Assembly: GCF_900637515.1 (NCBI RefSeq)
Contig: NZ_LR134375.1
Location: 537,952 to 601,951 of the forward strand
Direction of reading: 5' to 3'
Length of the DNA: 64,000 nucleotides
Source of the DNA: Veillonella dispar
Lineage (GTDB): Bacteria; Bacillota; Negativicutes; Veillonellales; Veillonellaceae
Positions 27,718 to 36,720 of the stretch are shown one piece after another (the stretch's first letter is position 1; each line of letters opens with the position of its first letter). The position numbers were made by a program, and so were the translations under genes. The notes under the pieces are model-generated. The model made no database searches. It was not told the DNA's origin and saw only the letters and a list, made by a program, of their open reading frames with translations.

Positions 27718-28728
27718 ATGAAGAGTTTACAATATACATCATTTAAAACAATGCTTCAATACACACCAGAAGAAATTAAATACTTCTTGGACTTAGCAGC
27801 AAAATTAAAAGCCGATAAAAAAGCAGGCAAAGAAATCAAAACATTAGTAGGTAAAAACTTTGCATTAATTTTTGAAAAAGACTCTACACGGACGCGTTGT
27901 GCCTTTGAAGTAGGTGCTGCGGACCAAGGGGCTCATACAACATATCTTGGTCCTACAGGTTCCCAAATGAATAAAAAAGAATCCTTAAAAGATACAGCTC
28001 GTGTTCTAGGATCTATGTATGATGCCATCGAGTTTAGAGGTTTTGATCAAGCCGATGTAGATACACTCGCTGATTATTCTGGCGTACCTGTTTGGAATGG
28101 CCTTACCGATATGGATCATCCTACACAAACATTAGCGAATTTTTTGACGCTTCAAGAAAATATTGATAAACCATTGAATGAAATCTCCTATGCTTATGTA
28201 GGTCATGGTCAATCTAATATGTGTAATGCCTTAATGAGTGGCACCGCTAAAATGGGGATGGACTTTAGACTTATTGGTCCTAAACAATACTGGCCAGCCG
28301 GTCCATTCTATGAAGAATGTTTGAAAGTTGCGAAAGAAACAGGTGCTACCATCACATGTACAGATAACGTAGCGGAAGGTGTTAAAGGCTTAGATGTAAT
28401 CTATACAGGTGTATGGGTAACTATGGGTGATACATACGATATGTGGGAAGAACGTATCAATACGTTTAAACCATTCCAAGTTAACGCTGAAATGATGGCA
28501 TTAACAGGTAATCCAAATACAAAATTCTGTCACTGCTTGCCAGCATTCCACAATACGGAAACTCAAGTAGGTAAAGATATCTTTGAACGGTTCGGCATGA
28601 ATGGTATTGAGGTAACGGAAGAGGTATTTGAAGGCCCAAATTCCTTAGCATTCCAAGAAGCCGAAAATCGTCTCCATACGATTAAGGCCGTTATGGTTGC
28701 TACCTTTAGTGACTATCCATTGAAATAA
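27718..28728 (+). CDS. argF: Ornithine carbamoyltransferase
   Basis: 336 residues with the carbamoyl phosphate loop DSTRTR (about 56-61), DHPTQT (about 137-142) and the ornithine-binding [10 protein letters not shown] near the C terminus. It makes citrulline from ornithine and carbamoyl phosphate. It could work in either biosynthesis or the deiminase pathway; the adjacent argCBD genes favour biosynthesis. It follows the M20 gene after 31 bp with AAGAGG before ATG. Confidence 0.96.
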   Translation: MKSLQYTSFKTMLQYTPEEIKYFLDLAAKLKADKKAGKEIKTLVGKNFALIFEKDSTRTRCAFEVGAADQGAHTTYLGPTGSQMNKKESLKDTARVLGSMYDAIEFRGFDQADVDTLADYSGVPVWNGLTDMDHPTQTLANFLTLQENIDKPLNEISYAYVGHGQSNMCNALMSGTAKMGMDFRLIGPKQYWPAGPFYEECLKVAKETGATITCTDNVAEGVKGLDVIYTGVWVTMGDTYDMWEERINTFKPFQVNAEMMALTGNPNTKFCHCLPAFHNTETQVGKDIFERFGMNGIEVTEEVFEGPNSLAFQEAENRLHTIKAVMVATFSDYPLK

Positions 28729-28729
28729 T

Positions 28730-28753
28730 TTCATCTTCCTAGAAGGTGATGAA
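28730..28753 (+). other. Hairpin downstream of argF
   Basis: TTCATCTTCC pairs with GAAGGTGATGAA. There is no T-run, so it may be an mRNA-stability or processing element between argF and argC. A TATAAT-like box at about 28781 may give argC an internal promoter. Confidence 0.35.
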
Positions 28754-28850
28754 TCGTATAGTTTGTTTCCTATTTATAATCGCTGAAAGTAATAACTGAG
28801 AGTTATATAAATAGGTGTGAGTCACCAATAGGTGAGAATTGAGGTTTACT

Positions 28851-29801
28851 ATGACACCCTATAAAGTATTTATTGTCGGTCATGAAGGCACAACAGGTTT
28901 AAGAATTCATGAACGGTTATCCGATAGAAAAGATATAGAGCTATTAGCTACAGCTGATGAGGATCGTAAAAATGTAGAGGCTATTAAAGAGGTAGCTAAA
29001 GAGGCAGATATTGTATTTCTCTGCTTGCCTGATGCGGCATCTAAAGAAATCATAGCCGCTATCGGTGAATTACCATGTAAGGTAATTGATACATCGACTG
29101 CATTTAGAACGGCTGCTGATTGGTCCTATGGTTTCCCAGAGCTCGGTGCGGATTATAAAACAGCCATCGCTACTAAAAAACATATTGCTAACCCTGGTTG
29201 TCATGCGAGTGGGATGATTGCTTGTATTGCACCTCTTGTAAAAGCTGGTCTTGTACCAACAGAGTATCCTTTCACTATCACATCCTTAACAGGCTATAGC
29301 GGTGGTGGTAAAAAGATGATTGGCCAATATGAAAGTGAACCGAAGGATTATTTCCTCTATGCACCGCGTCAATATGGTCTTAGTCAACAACATAAGCACT
29401 TGCCTGAGGTACAGCATGTGTGTGGTCTTAGTGAAGCACCTATTTTTATTCCTATCGTTGATGATTATTATTCTGGCATGGAAGTAACGGTAGGTATTCA
29501 CAGTCGTTTATGTCAAAAGCCAATAAGCATTGAGACAGTGCAACAGGCATTGGAAAACTTTTATAAAGGTAGTCCGATCATTACTGTCGTACCATTTACT
29601 GAGAACAGTAATACAGGCATGTTAAATGCTAATCAATTGAGCAACACAGATAGCATGAAAATCTATGTGACTGGCAACGATGAACGCATTATGGTTCATG
29701 CTATTTTCGATAATTTAGGCAAAGGTGCCTCTGGTGCTGCTGTTCAATGTATGAACATTGCTTTAGGTTTGCCTGAGGATACAGGTCTAGCACTAGGTTA
29801 G
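28851..29801 (+). CDS. argC: N-acetyl-gamma-glutamyl-phosphate reductase
   Basis: 316 residues, the short type 2 ArgC length. The Rossmann start is KVFIVGHEGTTGLRIHERL, the catalytic Cys lies in NPGCHASG (about residue 117), and LTGYSGGGKKMIGQYE is characteristic. It reduces N-acetylglutamyl phosphate with NADPH. The start at 28851 follows TTGAGG; an in-frame ATG at 28839 is less well placed. argB follows 10 bp later. Confidence 0.95.
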   Translation: MTPYKVFIVGHEGTTGLRIHERLSDRKDIELLATADEDRKNVEAIKEVAKEADIVFLCLPDAASKEIIAAIGELPCKVIDTSTAFRTAADWSYGFPELGADYKTAIATKKHIANPGCHASGMIACIAPLVKAGLVPTEYPFTITSLTGYSGGGKKMIGQYESEPKDYFLYAPRQYGLSQQHKHLPEVQHVCGLSEAPIFIPIVDDYYSGMEVTVGIHSRLCQKPISIETVQQALENFYKGSPIITVVPFTENSNTGMLNANQLSNTDSMKIYVTGNDERIMVHAIFDNLGKGASGAAVQCMNIALGLPEDTGLALG

Positions 29802-29811
29802 AGAGGGAACT

Positions 29812-30669
29812 ATGAAGGACGTAACAAATGCAATGCGGGCGCATATCTTAACTGCGGCCGTTCCATATATTAAACAATATACAGATCAATACGTTGTCGT
29901 TAAATATGGCGGCAATGCTATGATTGATGAAGAATTAAAGAAATCCGTTATGAAGGATTTAATGCTACTTCAATTGGTAGGGGTAAAAGTTGTGCTCGTT
30001 CATGGCGGTGGACCAGCTATTAATAGCACACTAGATGCCATGAAAATTGAATCCCGTTTTGCAAATGGCTTGCGTGTCACTGATGAAGCGACAATGGATG
30101 TAGTACAAATGGTATTAGCCGGTAAGGTTAATAAAGGCCTTGTAGCAGATTTAACAGACCTTGGTGGTAAGGCTGTTGGTCTCTGTGGTGTGGATGGCAA
30201 TATGATTCAAGTTCATAAACAAAATGATGAGCTTGGTTATGTAGGCTCTATCGATACGATTGATACAAGTATTATCGACGATGTTATCAGTAGAGGTTAT
30301 ATTCCTGTCATTTCTTCCATTGGTATGGGGGCTGATGGCAAGACATATAATATTAATGCTGATACGGTAGCCGCAAAAATTGCCGGTGCTCTTAAGGCGG
30401 AAACAATGGTGGCTATGACAAACATTGATGGTGTGCTACGTGATGTACATGATCCTAGTTCTCTAATCTCTAAAATCACTATGGCAGAGGCAGATCAATT
30501 AAAAGCAGAGGGGATTATCGCTGGCGGTATGATCCCAAAAGTGGATTGCTGCTTAGAGGCCATCAAATCAGGAGCTCAAAAGGTGTTTATCATCAATGGT
30601 GAGATTCCACATGCCATTCTTATCGAGCTATTGACTGATGAAGGTCTTGGCACCATGTTTGTAAAGTAA
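29812..30669 (+). CDS. argB: Acetylglutamate kinase
   Basis: 285 residues of the amino-acid kinase fold: VVKYGGNAM (about 28-36), LVHGGGPAI (about 62-70) and the C-terminal GGMIPKVDCCLEAI (Lys contacting phosphates). It phosphorylates N-acetylglutamate. The N-terminal helix ahead of the kinase core (residues 1-25) is the type present in arginine-inhibited hexameric enzymes, so feedback inhibition is likely (family knowledge). GAGAGGGAAC precedes ATG. Confidence 0.96.
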   Translation: MKDVTNAMRAHILTAAVPYIKQYTDQYVVVKYGGNAMIDEELKKSVMKDLMLLQLVGVKVVLVHGGGPAINSTLDAMKIESRFANGLRVTDEATMDVVQMVLAGKVNKGLVADLTDLGGKAVGLCGVDGNMIQVHKQNDELGYVGSIDTIDTSIIDDVISRGYIPVISSIGMGADGKTYNINADTVAAKIAGALKAETMVAMTNIDGVLRDVHDPSSLISKITMAEADQLKAEGIIAGGMIPKVDCCLEAIKSGAQKVFIINGEIPHAILIELLTDEGLGTMFVK

Positions 30670-30682
30670 TATAGTAGGTATA

Positions 30683-30707
30683 GCGATGGTAAATATTTAT
30701 TGCCATC
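30683..30707 (+). other. Hairpin between argB and argD
   Basis: CGATGG and CCATCG pair across a 13-nt loop and lie in the 90-nt spacer. No T-run follows; it may modulate readthrough to argD. Confidence 0.3.
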
Positions 30708-30759
30708 GTTACCTTTCACATAGATAGACGACGGCACGACCGTACGTTTGGAGGATGTA

Positions 30760-31947
30760 ATGAGTAATACAATCGATTTTGAACAACAAGATAAAGAATA
30801 TATAGCCAATACGTATGGCCGGTTTAACGTATGTTTTGAAAAGGGGAAAGGCTCTCTTTTATGGGATGTAAATGGTAAAGAATACATCGATCTTGGATCT
30901 GGTATCGGCGTAACAGCTTTTGGTGTCGATGACGATGAATGGACAGAGGCCGTGACAAAACAATCTCATGCGTTGAACCATATCTCTAATTTATACTATT
31001 CTTTGCCACAAATTGAATTGGCAAAACAACTATGCGCTAAAACGGGTATGAAGAAGGTATTCTTCTCTAACTCTGGTGCAGAGTCTAATGAATGTGCTAT
31101 CAAAGCAGCTCGTAAATATAGCCATGACAAATACGGTGAAGGTCGTCATGTCATCGTCACCTTGGTTAATAGCTTCCATGGTCGTACTATTACTACCTTG
31201 TCTGCTACAGGCCAAGATGTATTCCATCAACATTTCTTCCCATTTACAGAAGGCTTTATTCATACACCTGCTAATGATATTGATGCGGCTTTAAAAGCTC
31301 TTGATAATCCAGCAGTTTGTGCCATCATGATGGAACCTATTCAAGGTGAAGGTGGCGTTATGCCACTAGATAAAGAGTTTGTACAAGCCGTTACAAAATA
31401 TGCTCATGAACACGATCAACTCGTGTTAATCGATGAAGTACAAACTGGTAATGGCCGTACTGGTAGTCTATACGCATACCAACAATTTGGCATTGAGCCA
31501 GATGTAGTATCTACTGCAAAAGGTTTAGCAGGTGGCCTTCCTATGGGGGCTACATTATTCAATGAAAAGATGCAATATGTGTTAAATGCTGGTGCACATG
31601 CAACAACCTTTGGTGGCAATCCAATCTGTGCGGCAGCAGGCAATACTATCATTAATCGTTTAACACCAGAATTCTTAGATTCTGTAAAAGCAAAAGGGGA
31701 CTATGTAAAAGCTACCTTAGCAGGAAAACCTGGTATTCTAGGTGTGAGCGGTATGGGCCTTATGCTTGGTATTGAAACTACAGTAGATCCAAAAGCAGTC
31801 ATTACGAAATGTCTTGAAAAGGGCGTTGTATGCTTGTCTGCAAAAAATAAAGTACGTCTTTTACCAGCTCTTAATATTCCTCAAGACCAATTGGAAAAAG
31901 CGATTGCTATTGTAGCTGAAGCTATTGAAGAGTTAGCGGCAAAATAA
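30760..31947 (+). CDS. argD: Acetylornithine aminotransferase
   Basis: 395 residues of class-III PLP aminotransferases: the GSGIGVTAFG and NSGAESNECAIKAAR regions, IDEVQTGNGRTG with the pyridine-N Asp, and the Schiff-base Lys in STAKGLAGGLPMGA. ArgD converts N-acetylglutamate semialdehyde to N-acetylornithine; the same enzyme often serves lysine synthesis. TTGGAGG lies before ATG 30760. It closes the recognisable arginine genes; argJ, argA, argG and argH are not in the window. Confidence 0.94.
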   Translation: MSNTIDFEQQDKEYIANTYGRFNVCFEKGKGSLLWDVNGKEYIDLGSGIGVTAFGVDDDEWTEAVTKQSHALNHISNLYYSLPQIELAKQLCAKTGMKKVFFSNSGAESNECAIKAARKYSHDKYGEGRHVIVTLVNSFHGRTITTLSATGQDVFHQHFFPFTEGFIHTPANDIDAALKALDNPAVCAIMMEPIQGEGGVMPLDKEFVQAVTKYAHEHDQLVLIDEVQTGNGRTGSLYAYQQFGIEPDVVSTAKGLAGGLPMGATLFNEKMQYVLNAGAHATTFGGNPICAAAGNTIINRLTPEFLDSVKAKGDYVKATLAGKPGILGVSGMGLMLGIETTVDPKAVITKCLEKGVVCLSAKNKVRLLPALNIPQDQLEKAIAIVAEAIEELAAK

Positions 31948-32022
31948 TTTTAAGGATAACTTTCATAAATATTATTTAAAATAGTTGCGTAACCGTATAA
32001 TTATTGAGATAAATCGATGAAT

Positions 32023-32073
32023 ATATAGACTTTAGTTCTCATTCGTGTTACCCTAGAAGAAACAGTCTATATT
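32023..32073 (+). other. Inverted repeat in the leader of the 60-residue gene
   Basis: ATATAGACT and AGTCTATAT flank about 30 nt and the second arm abuts the Shine-Dalgarno TGGAGGAG. A TATAAT box at 31996-32001 suggests an own promoter. It could control translation. Confidence 0.35.
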
Positions 32074-32085
32074 GGAGGAGTAAAT

Positions 32086-32268
32086 ATGAATACAGAATCC
32101 TTACGTAACGAAGTGTTGGTTCCTGCTGTAGCAAAAACATTAGATATTGCTACAAAAGCAAAACCTACAAAAGAAGAACTTTTCACAACAGCAAAAATTA
32201 CGGCTGCTGTGGCAGTTGCAACAGCTGTTGTATCCTTGGCGGTACAAGCAGTATTACGCAACCGATAA
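32086..32268 (+). CDS. Small hypothetical protein with a hydrophobic C-terminal helix
   Basis: 60 residues. An amphipathic N-terminal part is followed by AKITAAVAVATAVVSLAVQAVL, a likely membrane helix, and the terminal basic RNR. A strong Shine-Dalgarno (GGAGGAG) and a terminator right after it support a real gene. Family unknown; small membrane-associated protein between argD and an M20 hydrolase. Confidence 0.7.
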   Translation: MNTESLRNEVLVPAVAKTLDIATKAKPTKEELFTTAKITAAVAVATAVVSLAVQAVLRNR

Positions 32269-32277
32269 GAAACTAAG

Positions 32278-32313
32278 AAAACGACATGGCACTGCCTGTC
32301 GTTTTCTTTTACT
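32278..32313 (+). terminator. Terminator after the small gene
   Basis: GAAAACGACA pairs with TGTCGTTTTC, with inner GGC/GCC and TTTT after. Confidence 0.8.
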
Positions 32314-32363
32314 TTTACCCTGTTATTCCCCTTGATTATGGGATTTTATAAGGAGGCGATACC

Positions 32364-33542
32364 ATGCATAGTCGCGATTTAATAGAACAATATAAAGGCT
32401 ACGTTCAAGAGTGGCGTAGATATTTTCATAAACATCCAGAGCTGAGTAATGAAGAATTTGAAACAACTAAGACACTAGCTAAAGAATTAGAATCTATGGG
32501 CGTAGAGGTTCATGTAGATACAGAGCGTGGCATCGGCTTAGTTGGTATTATTCATGGTGATAAAACTGGTAAAGCCATTGCTTTGCGCGCTGATATTGAT
32601 GCATTGCCTGTTCACGAACATAATACAGTAGACTATAAATCAGAAACTGAAGGCAAAATGCACGCTTGTGGTCATGATGGTCATATGGCCATCTTGCTAG
32701 GCGCTTCTAAAATGTTAATGTCTATGAAAGATCGCATCGAAGGCGACGTATATTTAGCCTTTCAACCTGCTGAGGAGACAGGAGCGGGTGCACCAGATTT
32801 CATTAAATTTGGTGATTGGTATGATAAGATAGATGCTATCTTTGGCGGCCATGTATGGATTGACTTACCAGCAGGACTTATATCTGTAGAAGAAGGTCCT
32901 CGTATGGCTGCAAGTAGTCAGATTACTATTAATGTAAAAGGCAAACAAGGCCATGGTGCACAGCCACATCAAGCGATTGATGCCATTGTAGTAGCTAGTG
33001 CTATCGTCATGAACTTGCAAACCGTAGTGTCTCGTAATGTGAGTGCCTTAGATTCTCTTGTACTCACTATTGGTAATATTCACTCTGGATCTGAATGGAA
33101 TGTTATCCCCGGTGAAGCTAAAATGGGGGGAACTATTCGATTCTTTGATCCTGACCAAGAAGAGTATTATGTAGAATCTATACGTCGCGTAGTAGAACAT
33201 ACTGCTGAAGCTTATGGAGCGACTGCTACATTAGAATATGTAAAAAAAGTACCGCCTACTATTAATGATCCTGAAGCTAGCAAATTGGCGGAACGTGTCG
33301 TTATTGACACATTAGGTAAAGACAAGCTTTCTAAAATGCGTAAAGTAATGCCAGGGGAAGATTTTGCATGGTATTTACAAGATAAACCAGGATGCTTTGC
33401 CTTTATTGGGATTCAAAACCCTGAATTAGAGGCTACCTACGATCATCATAATAATAGATTTAATATGGATGATACTGTACTATCTGCCGCATCTGCGGTA
33501 TATGCTGAATATGCCATTGCATGGTTGAAAGAGCATAAATAA
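32364..33542 (+). CDS. M20-family amidohydrolase, paralogue
   Basis: 392 residues, same architecture as the gene at 26502: RADIDALPVHEHN, MHACGHDGHMA, PAEETGAGA with the catalytic Glu, GGHVWIDLP and a C-terminal YDHHNNRF. A dimerisation (lid) domain lies between, about 180-300. It removes acyl groups from amino acids or dipeptides; substrate unknown. ATAAGGAGGCGATACC precedes ATG. It has a separate transcription unit, as terminators flank it. Confidence 0.86.
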   Translation: MHSRDLIEQYKGYVQEWRRYFHKHPELSNEEFETTKTLAKELESMGVEVHVDTERGIGLVGIIHGDKTGKAIALRADIDALPVHEHNTVDYKSETEGKMHACGHDGHMAILLGASKMLMSMKDRIEGDVYLAFQPAEETGAGAPDFIKFGDWYDKIDAIFGGHVWIDLPAGLISVEEGPRMAASSQITINVKGKQGHGAQPHQAIDAIVVASAIVMNLQTVVSRNVSALDSLVLTIGNIHSGSEWNVIPGEAKMGGTIRFFDPDQEEYYVESIRRVVEHTAEAYGATATLEYVKKVPPTINDPEASKLAERVVIDTLGKDKLSKMRKVMPGEDFAWYLQDKPGCFAFIGIQNPELEATYDHHNNRFNMDDTVLSAASAVYAEYAIAWLKEHK

Positions 33543-33641
33543 AAACTATTTAATTATATAAGAAATAACCTACGTACTAATCTGCCTAATAGATTAGATA
33601 TTTGTATGTTTAATAATAAAATCAATTAAATATTTCATCTT

Positions 33642-33678
33642 AAAAGCACTGTTATCTTAAGGGTAATGGTGCTTTTCA
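33642..33678 (+). terminator. Terminator of the second M20 gene
   Basis: AAAAGCACTGTTA pairs with TAATGGTGCTTTT (one mismatch area); the T-run follows. Confidence 0.7.
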
Positions 33679-33804
33679 TTGTATCTTTATTTATCTTTTG
33701 TGCATGATATAGGTATAATATAGGTATAACATGGGTTTAATACAAGTGTAGTATACATCTTATATGGGGCTAATATATATTCTCTAGTTGAGAGGTGCTT
33801 ATTT

Positions 33805-35160
33805 ATGAATATAGTTATATGTATCACCATTATTGCTATTACAGGTATATTGTTAATGAAGCGCTATCAACCACAGCCAGTTTTAATTGGTATGGGGATT
33901 CTCATGATGTTTATTGCTTATGAAGCAAATTGGATTGATGCTATACTCGTTGAGTCTCAATCTACAGGTGTCTTGGTATTTGATGCTATGGATATCGTAA
34001 GAATAACGACATCAAATAACATAGTCAATCTGGGCCTCATGATTATGACCTGTGCAGGTTATGCAAAATATATGGAGCATATTGGGGCAGGGACGAGATT
34101 GGCACATACATTTATACGTCCTTTATATCGTCTAAATCGCCCATATATTGTACTGGCTCTAATGTTTCTTCTTAATATGGGACTGTCTATTTGTGTACCT
34201 AATCCGTTGAGTCTTGCACTCCTTATGATGGTCACTATGTATCCCGTATTGCTTCGCCTTGGGGTGAGCCCAGTGGGGGCTGCAGCGGTTATTGCTACGG
34301 GACATCTTATGGACGTAGGACCTGGTGCGGTATCTACCTTACTTATTGCAAAGACCTTGAATATGCCCGTGCCAAACTATTTTGTAGGCTACCAGTTGCG
34401 TCTTTATTTCTTAGTCGCCATTGTGACTGCTATAGCACACTTTTTCTGGCAGAAATATCGTGACCGGGTGGAGGAACCTAAGGCTATAGATGCTTGTGAA
34501 AGTATTCCAGAGGCGCCAATAGGTCCTAAGCCGTATATGATATTCCCATTATTGCCATTGTGTTTTATTTTAGGCTTTAGTCAATATGGCTTTCCTGGGG
34601 TGAAGATGAATGTTACCCTTGCTATGATGCTTGCCTTTGGTATAGCTTTATTAGCTGAATTAATTCGTCATCGAAATCTGAGGACAGTACTTAAGAGTAC
34701 AACTATTTTCTTTGAAGGTATGGGGAACCAGTTCTCTTATGCAGTGACACTTATTATAGGGGGACAAATCTTTGCACAAGGACTAGTGAGTTTAGGTCTT
34801 ATTGAATCCTTGCTTGGGGCACTTCAAACATTATCTCTTAACTCCATAGGACTTACCTCTGTGCTAGGGGGCGGTATGTTAGGCCTTAGCATGGTGACAG
34901 GTAGCAATGTAGCGCCATTATTTACTTTGGTTCCACTAGTACCTAATATCGTAGCTCATCTAGGCCTTGATCCGATTACTACTATGCTTGGTATGCAAAA
35001 CGGTGCAAGCCTAGGCTTATTCCTTAGCCCAATCAGCCCTGTAATGGTCGGTGTAGCAGGCGTGGCCCATATTAAATCAGTAGACTTACTTAAACGAACT
35101 TCTGTACCTGTTCTTGTGGCATTACTTACAAGTTGTGTGGGGATATGTCTCCTTTACTAA
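33805..35160 (+). CDS. DcuC-family anaerobic C4-dicarboxylate carrier
   Basis: 451 residues with about 12 hydrophobic segments. Family-typical pieces are NMGLSICVPNPLSLALLMM, GPGAVSTLLIAKTLN and the C-terminal LGMQNGASLGLFLSPISPV. DcuC proteins exchange or export succinate and fumarate in anaerobes, which fits the lactate, malate and tartrate metabolism expected here. A repeated TATAGGTATAA sequence at about 33710-33735 lies in the promoter area. The nearest ribosome binding site is GAGAGGTGC before ATG. Other DcuC-like carriers are possible. Confidence 0.82.
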   Translation: MNIVICITIIAITGILLMKRYQPQPVLIGMGILMMFIAYEANWIDAILVESQSTGVLVFDAMDIVRITTSNNIVNLGLMIMTCAGYAKYMEHIGAGTRLAHTFIRPLYRLNRPYIVLALMFLLNMGLSICVPNPLSLALLMMVTMYPVLLRLGVSPVGAAAVIATGHLMDVGPGAVSTLLIAKTLNMPVPNYFVGYQLRLYFLVAIVTAIAHFFWQKYRDRVEEPKAIDACESIPEAPIGPKPYMIFPLLPLCFILGFSQYGFPGVKMNVTLAMMLAFGIALLAELIRHRNLRTVLKSTTIFFEGMGNQFSYAVTLIIGGQIFAQGLVSLGLIESLLGALQTLSLNSIGLTSVLGGGMLGLSMVTGSNVAPLFTLVPLVPNIVAHLGLDPITTMLGMQNGASLGLFLSPISPVMVGVAGVAHIKSVDLLKRTSVPVLVALLTSCVGICLLY

Positions 35161-35239
35161 CTGTCATCTAAAAGACTAATTAGTTATATTTAACCAGATA
35201 TACTATATATCGCTTTTTAAGTTTAGTTTAAAATTAGAA

Positions 35240-35272
35240 AACCCTCTTTACATGTATCATAAAGAGAGTTAT
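35240..35272 (+). terminator. Hairpin downstream of the DcuC gene
   Basis: AACCCTCTTTA pairs with TAAAGAGAGTT; only a weak T-rich tail (ATTAT), so terminator status is moderate. Confidence 0.5.
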
Positions 35273-35303
35273 TATATTCCAAGATTAAATCATATGTAAT
35301 TAA

Positions 35304-35394
35304 AATGGTTTCCTGCAATGATGCAAGTTTTAGCGCTTTGCGGATAAAAAGGGCCTTTCTTCGCCGGACGGTTCTAGAAGCCAGAAAGGATGTA
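35304..35394 (+). promoter_or_regulatory. Structured leader sequestering the MFS gene Shine-Dalgarno
   Basis: CCTTTCT (35354-35360) can pair with AGAAAGG, which contains the Shine-Dalgarno of the MFS gene, enclosing a GC-richer segment with TTCTAGAA. A second stem GCAAG/CTTTGC lies just upstream. The region is more GC-rich than surrounding spacers. It fits no riboswitch consensus I can recall. Confidence 0.4.
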
Positions 35395-36579
35395 ATGAGC
35401 AATCAAGTTTCTATTTCAACAGCAAATATTCGTGGTGCCTTTGGGGGATTCTTTATCCCAGGTATGTATACAGCTTTATGGGCTGGCTTTGTGCCATATT
35501 TAAAAGCAAAGCTTAGTATCGGTGAAGATGTATTGGGCTCTATGATTTTAGTGCTCGGTGTAGGCTCTTGTTTGTCCATGGCCATAGCTGGTAAGCTAGT
35601 AGAGACCTTTGGATGCAAGAAAGTCGTTTTACTAGCTAGCTTTATTGGCATGTTATCTCTTGCGGTTGTTACCATGTGTTCTACAATTGCTACGACCACA
35701 GCTGCTTTATTCTTCTTTGGTATTGGCGTCGGCTTAAGTGGTGCGTCTGCCAATTTACAAGCTATCTTGACAGAAAAGGTGAGTAAGAAACACTTAATGG
35801 GTGCCTATCACGGTGGATGGAGTTTAGGCGGTTTTGCCGGTGCTGGTGTTTTGCTAGTGCTCTTAAAACTATTATCCTTACCTGTTAATGAAAGTATTTG
35901 GGGCCTTCTCATCGTATTGTTTATTGCCATGGTTGTGATTAGCCAATTTATGTTGACCTTTGGTAGTGATCCAAATGCAAAGGTTGTTAAAAAATCTAAA
36001 AGCCCATTATCTTTCCATCCCATTGCTATTATCTTTGGCCTATTGTCATTTGTATCTTACTTGGTTGAAGGTGCCGTAGGGGACTGGAGTGCATTATACC
36101 TGTTCGAAGATAAAGGTATCGTTATTGAAGAGGCCGTTATGGGTGTTATGCTCTTTAATGGTACTATGTGTATTGGCCGTTTGCTAGGGAATACAATTGG
36201 TAAACATTTAACCTCTAAACAAGTTGTTGTTGGTGGGTATTTATTAGGCGCTATTGCAATGGGGCTTATCGTATTCTTACCAGGTTATGGCTCTATGTAT
36301 ACGTATTTATTACTTGGTATTTCCTTAGCTATGGTAGTACCAAACTTGTTCTCTGCTATGGGGGAACAAAATGTAATTCCTATGACACAAGCTGTGGCAA
36401 CATCTACCATGCTTGGCTATATGGGGATTTTGATGGGACCAGCATTGATTGGTTTCATTGCTCATGGCACAAGTCTTACAGTAGCATTTATCGTATTGAC
36501 TATATTACTTGTAGTAAGTGCAGGTACTGGTAAATACGCCTATATGTTAATGGAAAAATCAAAAGAAGCTGAAGCTTAA
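35395..36579 (+). CDS. MFS transporter
   Basis: 394 residues with 12 predicted membrane segments in two halves and a central cytoplasmic loop (about residues 190-210, SDPNAKVVKKSKS). The motif-A-like loop is AGKLVETFGCKK; GGFAGAGVLLVL and EGAVGDWSALYL resemble the YbjJ/FucP-like group. Substrate unknown. The frame is open upstream to 35305, but the start at 35395 follows AGAAAGGATGTA and gives the usual N terminus. A GC-rich leader with an RBS-sequestering stem precedes it. Confidence 0.85.
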   Translation: MSNQVSISTANIRGAFGGFFIPGMYTALWAGFVPYLKAKLSIGEDVLGSMILVLGVGSCLSMAIAGKLVETFGCKKVVLLASFIGMLSLAVVTMCSTIATTTAALFFFGIGVGLSGASANLQAILTEKVSKKHLMGAYHGGWSLGGFAGAGVLLVLLKLLSLPVNESIWGLLIVLFIAMVVISQFMLTFGSDPNAKVVKKSKSPLSFHPIAIIFGLLSFVSYLVEGAVGDWSALYLFEDKGIVIEEAVMGVMLFNGTMCIGRLLGNTIGKHLTSKQVVVGGYLLGAIAMGLIVFLPGYGSMYTYLLLGISLAMVVPNLFSAMGEQNVIPMTQAVATSTMLGYMGILMGPALIGFIAHGTSLTVAFIVLTILLVVSAGTGKYAYMLMEKSKEAEA

Positions 36580-36583
36580 ATAA

Positions 36584-36617
36584 TAGCCCCAAAGACGGTA
36601 TGTCTTTGGGGCTAATT
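36584..36617 (+). terminator. Terminator of the MFS gene
   Basis: TAGCCCCAAAGAC pairs with GTCTTTGGGGCTA; TTTTA follows. Confidence 0.85.
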
Positions 36618-36674
36618 TTATGAAATATGGCAATATTATTACGAATATGTTGTAGATCACATTGATTACATACA

Positions 36675-36706
36675 AAAAAGCCACAGGATTTATCCTGTGG
36701 CTTTTA
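36675..36706 (-). terminator. Terminator of guaC
   Basis: AAAAGCCACAGGA pairs with TCCTGTGGCTTTT and ends the leftward guaC transcript. Confidence 0.82.
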
Positions 36707-36720
36707 CATGTAATATTGTA

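Noticed and set aside
35304..35394. Guanidine-II (mini-ykkC) riboswitch, because of GGACGG in the leader
   Set aside because: Only one ACGR-like loop is present and its flanks do not form the required stem; a second hairpin is missing.
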